Assembly (NCBI RefSeq): GCF_024648825.1
Contig: NZ_JANBBE010000003.1
Coordinates: forward strand, 434,001 to 498,000
Length of the DNA stretch: 64,000 nt
Source of the DNA: Lentzea californiensis
GTDB taxonomy: Bacteria > Actinomycetota > Actinomycetes > Mycobacteriales > Pseudonocardiaceae
Direction of reading: 5' to 3'
The notes under the pieces were generated by a model. The model made no database searches, was not told the origin of the DNA, and was given only the letters and a program-made list of their open reading frames with translations. The position numbers and the translations under genes were made by a program. Below are positions 9,001 to 14,487 of the stretch, piece by piece (position 1 is the stretch's first letter; every line of letters starts with the position of its first letter).

Positions 9001-11177
9001 GGCGGCGTCGAGGGCGTCGTGGCCGGTGGGGCCTTGGTGATGGTGCTGTCCGGGGTCGGGGGCTTGGGCGCGTCGAACACGCCCTTCGCACCGCCGCCTG
9101 CAGGCGTGAACTTGTTGCCGCCGCGTTCGCCGCCGGTCGCGCCGGGGGTCGCCCCCGGTGCCATCGGCGGGGCCATGCCGGGTGCGGCCGAGGCGGGCGG
9201 CGTCACGCCGGGAGCCACGGCGCCGCCGCGCGGGCCCGCGCTCTGCGGCGGGGTCGAGGTGACGGCGCTCTGCGAGCCGGGCGTCGTCGGAGCCGGGGTG
9301 CCGGGAACACCGGGGACACTGGGAACCCCACCCGGCTTCGGTGCACCGCCAGGGGTGGCGCCGCCAGGAGGCGTGCCACCGGGAGTGGCGCCGCCAGGAG
9401 CCGTGCCACCGGGGGTGGAGCCGCCGGGGGTGGAGGGCGTCGTGCCACCGGCCGGCGGCATGACGGGCGTGGGCTTCGGCGCGGGCGGGGGCGTCGAGGG
9501 CGTCGTGGCCGGTGGGGCCTTGGTGATGGTGCTGTCCGGGGTCGGGGGCTTGGGCGCGTCGAACACGCCCTTCGCACCGCCGCCAGGAGGACTGAACTTG
9601 CTGCCGCCGCGGTCGCCGCCGGTCGCGCCGGGGGTGGCGCCGGGCGCCATCGGCGGGGCCATGCCGGGAGCCATGCCCGGAGGCGTCGCGCCGCCGCGCG
9701 AAGGAGACGTCACGGCGTTCTGCGGGCCGGGGGCGGACGTGGAGGGCTTGGTCCCCGCCGCGCCACCGGAGGTGCCGGGATCCTTGTAACCGGGCGCCGA
9801 GGGCGTGAAGGGCGCAGGGCCCTTGGCACCACCGGAGTTCGTGCCGCCGCCGGGAGTCGTGCCACCGCCGGGGGTCGTGCCCTTGCCACCGGGAGGCGTC
9901 GTGCCGCCGGGCGTCACGCCACCAGGAGGGGTCGCGCCGCCCTTGCCACCGGCGTTGCCGGGACCGGTGTATCCCGGTGCGGTGGGCGTGAAGGCGGCCG
10001 GGCCCTTGACGCCCGGAGTGGCGCCGCCCTTGCCGCCGGCGTTGCCGGGACCGGTGTAGCCGGGCGCGGTCGGGGTGAAGGCGGCCGGGCTCTTGACGCC
10101 CGGAGTGGCGCCGCCGCCCTTGCCGCCGGCGTTGCCGGGGGCGGTGTAGCCGGGTGCGGTGGGGGTGAAGGGCGCGGGACCCTTGGGACCGCCGGGAGTG
10201 GCACCGCCACCGCCCCTGGTGGTGGGAGGCGCTCCGACCGCGGATCCGCCGGACGTGTTCACGCCCGAGGTCGCGTTGCTGCCGCCACCCTTGATGTTCG
10301 GGGCCGCGCCGACAGCGCCACCACCGGGGCCCTTGACGCCGGGACTGGTGCCGCCGCCCTTGCCACCGGCGTTGCCGGGGGCGGTGTAGCCGGGTGCGGT
10401 GGGGGTGAAGGGCGCGGGCCCCTTGGTGCCGCCACCGGGCGGGTTGGCGCCGCCCTGGGTGGTGGGCACGGGTCCGACGGCGCCGCCGCCGGGACCCTTC
10501 CCGCCGCCGGTCGAGTTGACGCCGCCGCCCTTGGTGTTGGTGACGTTGCTGGCCTGGCCGCCGCCGGGTCCGGCCTTGCCGGTCGAGTTGACCCCGCCGC
10601 CCTGAGTGTTGTTGACGTTGCTGGCTTGACCGCCGCCGGGTCCCGCCTTGCCGGTCGAGTTGACCCCGCCGCCCTGAGTGTTGTTGACGTTGCTGGCCTG
10701 GCCGCCGCCGGGCTGCGCCTTGCCGGTCGAGTTGACGCCACCGCCCTGCGTGTTCTTCACGCCGGTCGCCGGGTCGATCGACTTCATGTTGTTCTGGTTG
10801 GTCGTGTCGACCTGCGTGGCCGTCTGGTGCGTGGCCTTGAGGTTGGCCTGGACGTCGCCGAACGCCTTGGCACCGCGGTCCGCCTGCGAGACGGCGTTGT
10901 CGTTCGAGTTGTTGAGCGCCGGCACCGCGAACAGGCCGATGGGGCCGAGTGCGTTGCCGCTGAAGTTCAGGCCCCGCAGGCCGGACGAGATGCTCGACAG
11001 CCGGGACCCCAGGTCGCCCGCCTTGTTCTGCAACCCCTGCATCGAGGAGTCGTTCATGGAGAAACCGGTGTTGCCGGTGGGGCCGCCTCCGCCCGTTCCG
11101 CTCGTGGGCGGCGCCGAGGGGGGAGGGTTCGCTCCCGGGTTCGACGACGGGTTCGGGTTGACGTTCCCCTTGGCCAT
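1..11177 (-). CDS. Giant multidomain ESX-associated protein with internal HExxH motif (C-terminus outside window)
   Basis: The reading frame is open from an ATG at 11177 to the left edge, at least 3,725 codons with no stop seen. Residues 1-125 are short and helical, like an ESX substrate. Residues about 130-1110 are Pro/Gly/Thr/Asn-rich low complexity: four 24-residue repeats, copies of P[AF]FTPTAPGY, and PPANTP-type repeats. Globular segments start near residue 1130. Around residues 1265-1355 the strings VGLGRSP and LLIDYTQGG vaguely recall a phosphoribosyltransferase-like fold. At residues 2153-2165 lies HETLHYLGIPDEY, a zinc-metallopeptidase-type HExxH followed by a conserved-looking GIPDEY. 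Charged Asp/Ser/Lys linkers separate the modules. It is the last gene seen in the minus-strand ESX cluster, 69 bp after the WXG-repeat gene. The layout suggests a secreted polymorphic toxin or effector, but any terminal toxin domain is outside the window. Long plus-strand ORFs here are antisense shadows. Confidence 0.85.
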   Translation of the reverse strand, partial: MAKGNVNPNPSSNPGANPPPSAPPTSGTGGGGPTGNTGFSMNDSSMQGLQNKAGDLGSRLSSISSGLRGLNFSGNALGPIGLFAVPALNNSNDNAVSQADRGAKAFGDVQANLKATHQTATQVDTTNQNNMKSIDPATGVKNTQGGGVNSTGKAQPGGGQASNVNNTQGGGVNSTGKAGPGGGQASNVNNTQGGGVNSTGKAGPGGGQASNVTNTKGGGVNSTGGGKGPGGGAVGPVPTTQGGANPPGGGTKGPAPFTPTAPGYTAPGNAGGKGGGTSPGVKGPGGGAVGAAPNIKGGGSNATSGVNTSGGSAVGAPPTTRGGGGATPGGPKGPAPFTPTAPGYTAPGNAGGKGGGATPGVKSPAAFTPTAPGYTGPGNAGGKGGATPGVKGPAAFTPTAPGYTGPGNAGGKGGATPPGGVTPGGTTPPGGKGTTPGGGTTPGGGTNSGGAKGPAPFTPSAPGYKDPGTSGGAAGTKPSTSAPGPQNAVTSPSRGGATPPGMAPGMAPPMAPGATPGATGGDRGGSKFSPPGGGAKGVFDAPKPPTPDSTITKAPPATTPSTPPPAPKPTPVMPPAGGTTPSTPGGSTPGGTAPGGATPGGTPPGGATPGGAPKPGGVPSVPGVPGTPAPTTPGSQSAVTSTPPQSAGPRGGAVAPGVTPPASAAPGMAPPMAPGATPGATGGERGGNKFTPAGGGAKGVFDAPKPPTPDSTITKAPPATTPSTPPPAPKPTPLSPPPATTAPPAATPNTAPPAHSRPSTPPVSTPPPAANVPPPAQPPRADAPPAQTRPAPPVSTPSPTPNVNTPSANPTTNAPSPRTDTTPSAQPPRADAPPAQTRPAPPVSTPSPTPNINTPSANPTTNTPPANPPAPNPVTNVPPANTASPRPETTPSAQPPRADAPPAQTRPAPPVSAPPVSAPPVSAPPVNTPSPTPNTNTPSANPTTNTPPAAVPSPRPETNVPPASTPNPNTPTPSPRHEANVPPANTSPSPNPAPRPETNVPSANTPSPTPATNVPPANTPAPKPDTAVPAANTPKPETSAPPVQPKPTPDTATPPPAQTRPAPAPPTGAAPNPNTTANPNATPDLVVAPVVTTAPNSQGPRSGNNPGSDTDSDTDSVYEDAVEFQTVEQRVDSYRAQDPKNDSGYWPDANGDLKHGPNPASEFVGIRVDENTTVGLTPYMAKQWLADNGVTVPPRTSVEAAIHPLLYDAGLGGGNRKPEVYGVDNAADFRAEMQGVAAEQNIQAQQNVLNAVNDLATDITNKYPPEQFNYVGLGRSPAAVVAALQNQGHDAVSIPLSNFRPLPSDPNSILAPAYNGPDGKPKTEPLTDQQQDMLDQHFDEFLGDLPPGKDVLLIDYTQGGLSLVSAQSELQQHMSNNGSDAHVQAFAIHEATNRNDINKTINAAAQPGSRIQGLYEQYVDGTGRADARQDFRNSIETHEIPFRHPLGDAFRNEAFDDFAEHGSYKILDQNPDTFPQDRPRRDHDVEPGVTPAWDVLKDAVAENNPQPKPDTAGNGSGNDKGNDDGPPDSGNGKDDSKDSGSQGNDPKDGGSRDGGAKDDTRPAPTSPGDTDADTDGKPGTDGNDKGGSGKDGSGRDTGDQGGGRGRGEDAPPPPPPADNDAGNDSKDNGDKDSGNGDKDSDAATNADADTGIDPEVVAEIKSQLDDLTTDAMENASPKAMDVEAALENNPGKFVYNEAGLDLLRSSVVLDTKTAEISAMIEQHGAANVAEAFRQQFNRPIIEGTQIEAFNDPANGKQNFESWAHNLWGTIDNTPKYDNDPNALASEIFDHEKGYNRATNFAQDAALQAMLNPDGPQLSTEVESKPAPAADPMSQGTWMLDVLGNAGLVPKDKAVGTDTFVDVVSNPETKHTLETVLGPISDAKIQEIKDELAEWGMLTEPAVDDSTDVQADTNTSTNAPGTNAPGTNAPGTNQDPQGSRGAPPSNTPPPAPPAPPAPAPKTDAPPKIKSGGAPPKLDAPNHQGKDVLTDESWRHDPAKTADWFAPKDPADPSTWADRRADAHVGKVDTEVADVKTNSTPSNVDSYKGIVKYDLRRIETSPGNFVQEYTVKMHLDPGANTDPKVVEDLKTKVAEGVDSLLNQGHRMPSGDQFHVNVEFTDNKADAHAQVTVGDTKTNTDQDNFNPNASPEVLAHETLHYLGIPDEYKDTSRVFQQHDTNSGVHQNDGGMMGADVLDKSKDPGLRPRHLWLIENTSHNQTVVHDTKLDTPSPATTPPPAPNTNTGTDADTKSDPKSDTDSRPAPTKRPREDEGGVNVPATDERTTKKPHTEGQAEAAPSTVDGDTAMEVDNTTDSQVDALAEQMGNMRLDQIDPNTKYNDAFKNLGEGKIDVPTRDTYLGKLKDSVENNKPPSFVVNMIVGHGSLNNPDPNNPDADINSVIDAITQDAGKHKDNMVFVIGVNGKAADIDAMNAAINEANSKIAGRPEPIALVPLEVPATGKFPFGDMRNQTMSSDANKFAVGAMSGKDTHPYLSIQDFDTGSRRVADGKTDIFNHVAGSMNTDAGPVRPLMYTGGYRVGDPEALVKDVESRIKKQRENDLPELKGKKKTKLEKDLAKAEFQIKQPDFAQRFEQAMKNDMDARVRQGNANPMLPYGPEPNLFIDAAVPLVDPNVKFSKGEAEYNGLGKSMNDFAGKELSDIHNNGLAKPEFNQDLKDARSRLVADVKAENRRPTQHEMAQFKQLTDEINANENAAAADPGVKDAAAQDVIDSAINVDSQTNRNPYRGETFKNDFVDGAVATDLSRLALGFAKTDGKSWPQSHVDMKGVPNRLFGGDTPKASKAAKADASLASIRKEFSGKPNAQREAAQIHGTQFDPETGGTKTIGTEWSPTVEDATKLGWQEKNTLNKAVSAPLPGGIGYHGIDPQSTSPVPGSAGTDVEMQDADNDADIDEDADIDDASDVDETTDDTTPTEDVDPDTKHHKMATALDAAMSENNANVQRTFGALQHQVLPIAGDPRPDGMFQAVHDAMSPKPPTGKSKATGKAAPLPQDLRGKTAEKAATASPDITAQIAEFRQKHGIQGGHLVNAFAEPGPTPAVDIDPKYQPNSGEVKVDNRGTEGTKPTAEEQAQEKAATEAAKVADNQVAAKAEELAARVLATELKRPVVFHHPDGTSTQHDPFVERPKPATLAKPEPKAPKTAKPGQPIHLEAEPQPNGRTKYSPHVPPAQPGSSKSRPAPVADRSVDTDTRQTRPAPQPAPPANTNAGTTTGTNQDTGTDTRPAPEVETRPAPPKPTPNPAIPMTTTAPQPVGQVPGTNLPSFFQDNKALGSITPTEVRGADAVVNEVQGLKPDDQARIKNALQNDFETFLDGGRNFQVKIGGTWFEANVRAEMHADATTTVTDAADTKVDKNFQAAASTGTTNSISTSNDVGASATAGVPMGPYGSLGGKAALATPAVSQSTSDSITEQRAIKGSDDGSKKVAVPVSYEITLTDAHGNPRPSTTVDGGVTLQVPTDLTKIVDSGKSSNSVTPADAEWGAKVENAVPEAVVVKDSGKAFTDVAAKLHPSITKIGSPGREALQNFLSPTSIRNNLPTMLGGFVTSPDLISPHASKGGAVQMTATLKDAKLVGTAAEAALDLKDTSAWGSSVSATTKTGFDVTAGFGGNIGVPGQVGGTVGATATYSTRTAEGVSAGSSSSHKSGVGVKSETGMYEVTAEVEVRTPAGDSVKMEVTTHMRMGLNEAGAVGLPTPEGTRNTTTDPATADKKF
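4276..4292. repeat. TCCACWGTGGA palindrome, copy 1
   Basis: CCGTCCACAGTGGACGG is a 17-bp perfect palindrome inside the giant gene. Its core TCCAC-A-GTGGA recurs three more times in the window. Confidence 0.6.
9004..9584 (-). repeat. Pair of identical 95-bp direct repeats in the Pro-rich linker
   Basis: Bases 9004-9098 and 9490-9584 appear identical by eye. They lie in the same reading frame 486 bp apart and encode a segment containing GVFDAPKPPTPDSTITKAPP. Flanking sequence is also similar (APGMAPPMAPGATPGATGG in both copies), so the duplicated block is larger than the perfect core. It probably arose by internal duplication in the disordered region. Confidence 0.8.
10511..10798 (-). repeat. 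72-bp tandem repeats (24-residue unit) in the giant gene
   Basis: The string tcgagttgac recurs at 10511, 10583, 10655 and 10727, exactly 72 bp apart. Each unit encodes a Gly-rich segment read as GGGVNSTGKAGPGGGQASNV with small variations. The nearly identical DNA copies point to recent expansion by slippage or unequal crossing-over. The outer limits are approximate. Confidence 0.85.
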
Positions 11178-11246
11178 GAGCGGCGATTCTCCAGAACTGC
11201 GTCAGAACAAGGCGGGATCACGGGGATCCCGGCTGTTGGCTGGGAC

Positions 11247-13163
11247 TTACTCTGTCGGCCGGACGGAACGCTCGTGCGCGATGGTCGGCCGCAGAGGCTC
11301 CGCCGCGGCACCGCCGGCGACCTCGTAGGCAGTGGACGCCTGCAGCGGCTCGCTCGCCATGAGCGGGTTGACGCTCTCGTAGACGGGCTCGGCGTCGACG
11401 CGCGAGTACACCTCACGCTGCTGCGACGGCTCGAGAGCGTCGTACGCGTGCGACATCTGCGTGCGCGCGAGCGGCTCGTAACTCGACGAGGCCTGCAACG
11501 GCTCCGACGGCGTCTCCGGGCTGATGTACATCTCACGCGCCTGCATCGGCTGCACGGCCTCGTAGGCCGGCGTCCCCGACGTCATGCTCACGCCCGAGAC
11601 CATCGTGGAGTCCGAAGCCTCCACGCGGGAGAACGCCATGGGCGCCTGGACGGCCTCGGCCCGCTGGAACGCCATGGGAGCCTCGACGGCTTCAGCCCGC
11701 TGGAACGCCATGGGGGCCTGAACCGCCTCAGCCCGCTGGAACGCCATGGGAGCCTGAACCGCCTCGGCCCGCTGGAACGCCTGCACCGGCTCGGTCGCGT
11801 GCACCGCCGCGGTGCGGGCCTGCAGCGGCTCGCCCGCGTCCATCGCCCGGTAAGCCTGCATCGGCTGTGCCGGCTCGGACACGGACATCGCCCGGTAAGC
11901 CTGAGTCGGCTGGAGGGGCTCCGCGTCCATCCGTGCGACCGCCTGCATCGGCTCGGCCGCCCGCGTCGCCCTGAGGGCCTGCATCGGCTCGGCGGCCTGC
12001 GTCGCCCTGAGTGCCTGCATCGGCTCGGTCGCGGCCGTCCGCCTGAGAGCCTGCATGGGCTCGGCGGCCACTGCTTCCGTCCGCCTGAGGGCCTGCATCG
12101 GCTCGCCCTGTTCCGTCGCCCGGAGAGGAGCGCTGGCGAGCGTCGCCTGGACGGTCCCCTCCTGCTGGACCGTGCCGACACGGGCGTTCACCATCGCCGC
12201 GCTCGCGGTGCCGGTGGCGTCCGCGGCGGTCTTGCCGTCGGTGGCACCCGGAGGCGTGTTGCCGCCACCGCCGGCGCCCCGGTTCTCCATCGCCTCGTCG
12301 ATCTTCTTGTTGACGCCGTCCTGCGCCTTGTAGCCCTCGTAGGCGATCTCGGCGACGTCAGCGGAGTTCTCGAAGCGCTCCCAGCCCTTGCTGACCTTCT
12401 TCATGATGTCGTCGAGGTCGCCGATGCGCTTCATCTGCCGGCCCAGGGCGGCGACGACACGAGCCACGCGGGACGCGATGTTCACGCCCAGCGCGACCGC
12501 CTTGCCGACCGCGAAGCCGCCGAAGACCGCGATCGAGGTGCCGAAGGTCGGGATCATCATGGCGGCGGCGATGATCGCGCCACCGATCAGCGAACCGATC
12601 AGCTGGGCGATCAGGTCGCGGACGATGTCCCGCAGCACGGTGACGAGCATGCCCATGATCGCGACGATCTTGGCCTTGGACTCGACGGCGTTCGCGAGGT
12701 CGTCGAGCTCCTGGCCCATTCCGTCCATCGACGCCTTGTAGTTCTCGGACGCCGCGCCCGTCCAGCCGTCGAACGTCGCGAGACCGCTCCTGTGGTCCTC
12801 GGCCAGCACCCGCAGTTCGGCCGCGCGCGCCTTGTTGGCCTCGACGTTGGCCTGGATCTCCTCCGGGTTGCCCATCAGCTGGTTCAGGGCGTCACGCAGG
12901 AACGACACGTGCTCGATCAGCCAGCCGACACCGGCACCGATGATGCTGCCGAGCGGGTCGATCGCGAACATCACCGTGGCCGAAGCCGCGCCGATGGCGT
13001 TGAACGTGATGTCCAGCGCCTTCTCGGTCTCGCTCTCGGCGTCCTTGCTGATGCCGTCGATCAAGCTGCCGTAGGCCTCGATGAACAGCGAGCCCTTGAG
13101 CTTGTTCTCCTCGGTGATGTGCATCCCGGGAGGAGACGGGAGTGGAGTTTCAGGCGCGGTCAT
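11247..13163 (-). CDS. WXG-motif helical protein with long EPMQALR / MAFQRAEAVQAP repeat tail
   Basis: The protein has 638 residues. Residues 30-260 are helical and contain GWTG near residue 133, a WxG turn like that of ESX substrates, followed by a long hydrophobic glycine-zipper-like stretch (about 185-225, GSLIGGAIIAAAMMIP) that could insert into a membrane. From about residue 330 the chain is repetitive: EPMQALR[RA]T copies, a block of AFQRAEAVQAP copies, then Tyr/Ser-rich repeats. It starts 9 bp after the YbaB-like gene and 69 bp before the giant gene, so all three are probably co-transcribed. I infer an ESX-exported or envelope-associated partner of the giant protein. No enzyme motif is visible. 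Confidence 0.82.
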   Translation of the reverse strand: MTAPETPLPSPPGMHITEENKLKGSLFIEAYGSLIDGISKDAESETEKALDITFNAIGAASATVMFAIDPLGSIIGAGVGWLIEHVSFLRDALNQLMGNPEEIQANVEANKARAAELRVLAEDHRSGLATFDGWTGAASENYKASMDGMGQELDDLANAVESKAKIVAIMGMLVTVLRDIVRDLIAQLIGSLIGGAIIAAAMMIPTFGTSIAVFGGFAVGKAVALGVNIASRVARVVAALGRQMKRIGDLDDIMKKVSKGWERFENSADVAEIAYEGYKAQDGVNKKIDEAMENRGAGGGGNTPPGATDGKTAADATGTASAAMVNARVGTVQQEGTVQATLASAPLRATEQGEPMQALRRTEAVAAEPMQALRRTAATEPMQALRATQAAEPMQALRATRAAEPMQAVARMDAEPLQPTQAYRAMSVSEPAQPMQAYRAMDAGEPLQARTAAVHATEPVQAFQRAEAVQAPMAFQRAEAVQAPMAFQRAEAVEAPMAFQRAEAVQAPMAFSRVEASDSTMVSGVSMTSGTPAYEAVQPMQAREMYISPETPSEPLQASSSYEPLARTQMSHAYDALEPSQQREVYSRVDAEPVYESVNPLMASEPLQASTAYEVAGGAAAEPLRPTIAHERSVRPTE

Positions 13164-13172
13164 CGCTGTTCC

Positions 13173-13679
13173 TTACCAGGGCTGGTTGTCGTCGTCATCG
13201 TCGTCGGCCGCACCGCGACGGCCGCGGGCCGGTGCGGGCTGCGGAGCCGCCGCCGGCTTGCTGACCGGGGGAGCCGGAGCAGGTTCCGGCTCGTCGTCGA
13301 CCTCGTCGTACGGGTCGGCGTCCTCTTCGACCTCGTCGTCCGGGATCGAGTCCGAGACCATCTGGTAGGCCTCGGTGCCCTCACCGAGCGGCTTGAAGAG
13401 CTCGAGGACCTGGGTGGCCGCCTGCTTCTGCGCGGCCCGTGCGGTCTCCAGGATCAGCGCGGTGAGCCTGGGCCCGCCGAGCTCGATCGCGCGGTGCCCC
13501 AGCTGCAGGTTCTGCAGGCCGCCGTTGGGCCCGACCGTCACGGTCACCGCGCCGTCCTTCGACGTCACGGTGGCGGAGGCCGCCGCGACGTTCTCCGTGA
13601 GGTTCTCCGATTTCTCCTTCAGGTCGGCCAGCTTGGCCTCGTACTCTTCGACCCACTGATAAGGGTTCGCGGGGTTCAC
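13173..13679 (-). CDS. YbaB/EbfC-family nucleoid-associated-like protein
   Basis: The 168-residue protein starts at a GTG with a GGAGG five bases upstream. Residues 1-105 match the YbaB/EbfC pattern: an N-terminal helix (about 8-30), a strand region with TVTVGPNGGLQNLQL, and a C-terminal helix. Family members are dimeric DNA-binding proteins. An acidic, Pro/Ala-rich tail of about 60 residues (DEVEEDADPYDEVDDEPEP) follows and ends in a run of Asp. YbaB-like proteins with disordered tails are common beside actinobacterial ESX accessory genes. It sits 52 bp downstream of the EspG-like gene. Its exact role is unknown; DNA binding is only the family expectation. Confidence 0.85.
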   Translation of the reverse strand: MNPANPYQWVEEYEAKLADLKEKSENLTENVAAASATVTSKDGAVTVTVGPNGGLQNLQLGHRAIELGGPRLTALILETARAAQKQAATQVLELFKPLGEGTEAYQMVSDSIPDDEVEEDADPYDEVDDEPEPAPAPPVSKPAAAPQPAPARGRRGAADDDDDDNQPW

Positions 13680-13731
13680 ACGGTCCTCCGGCGGCGGCGG
13701 TTCAACTGCGGTTCGGCTGTGACGCGTCAGA

Positions 13732-14487
13732 TCACGCGAGCACGGCGCCGATTCGGGTGGCGATGCGGTCGTTGTCGGTCGGCGAGAGGCTGAGCCAGCC
13801 GTCCGAGTTGACCATCAGGTAACGGCCCTGGTGGGTGTCGAACCAGTTGATCACGACACCCGACCGCTGCCGGTCCTGGGTGACGCCGAACTGGCCGCCC
13901 GCGACGCGGTTCGAGGCGAGCTCACCGAACTGCTTCGCGTCCTGCGCGGACAGACCGGCCTGCTGCAGCGCGTCCTCGTCGTCCACCTTGCCGTCACCGA
14001 ACAGGTCGTCGTCCGCGGTGGCCTCCTCGGCCTCCTTCAGCGCGACGGCGTCCTGGAGTGACTGCACCCGCACGTTCACCGCCGTGCCCGGACCGGGCAC
14101 GGCGTCGGGCAGCACCTTGACGATCTCGCGGGCGATACCGGTCTCCCGGATCTCCAGCAGCCCGACCCGGTCGTCGTCGATGATCGCCAGCGCGGCGCGC
14201 TCACCGTTGGAGACGGCGAGCGCCCGCACCGTGCGGTCGAGACCGGCGACGGCGTCCACGGACACTTTGTGGTCGGCGAGCAGCCGCAGGAAGTCCTCGA
14301 GGCGGTGGTTGTCCACGAGACCCCGTGACCTCAGGTCGTCCATCGTCTTCGTGACGAGCACGCGGCGTTCCTGCTCGGTCGCACCCTCGTTCGGCACGTC
14401 GAGCGGGTAGGGCACCCTGCCGAGCCGCAGGTCGTGCCACAGGACGTCGAACTCGCGGGGCGAGAGCAGGAACTCGGGCGTGATCAA
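13732..14487 (-). CDS. EspG-like ESX secretion-associated chaperone (copy A)
   Basis: The 251-residue protein begins MITPEFLLSPREFDVLW, typical of the EspG family. EspG proteins bind PE-PPE substrates in the cytosol and deliver them to the type VII secretion machine. It starts at a TTG whose first bases overlap the stop of the PPE-like gene (shared TTGA, 14484-14487), so translation is coupled and the upstream protein is its probable client. The last 45 residues (INWFDTHQGRYLMV, GWLSLSPTDNDRIATRI) are nearly identical to copy B at 16996-17757, and the copies align along their whole length. The middle acidic linker differs. Confidence 0.9.
   Translation of the reverse strand: MITPEFLLSPREFDVLWHDLRLGRVPYPLDVPNEGATEQERRVLVTKTMDDLRSRGLVDNHRLEDFLRLLADHKVSVDAVAGLDRTVRALAVSNGERAALAIIDDDRVGLLEIRETGIAREIVKVLPDAVPGPGTAVNVRVQSLQDAVALKEAEEATADDDLFGDGKVDDEDALQQAGLSAQDAKQFGELASNRVAGGQFGVTQDRQRSGVVINWFDTHQGRYLMVNSDGWLSLSPTDNDRIATRIGAVLA

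Noticed and set aside
102..13793. Very long plus-strand open frames (102-2114, 2223-6401, 6729-13793)
   Set aside because: Translations are Arg/Val/Gly-rich without motifs, as expected for antisense of GC-rich genes. The minus-strand frames carry ESX-type features and sensible composition.
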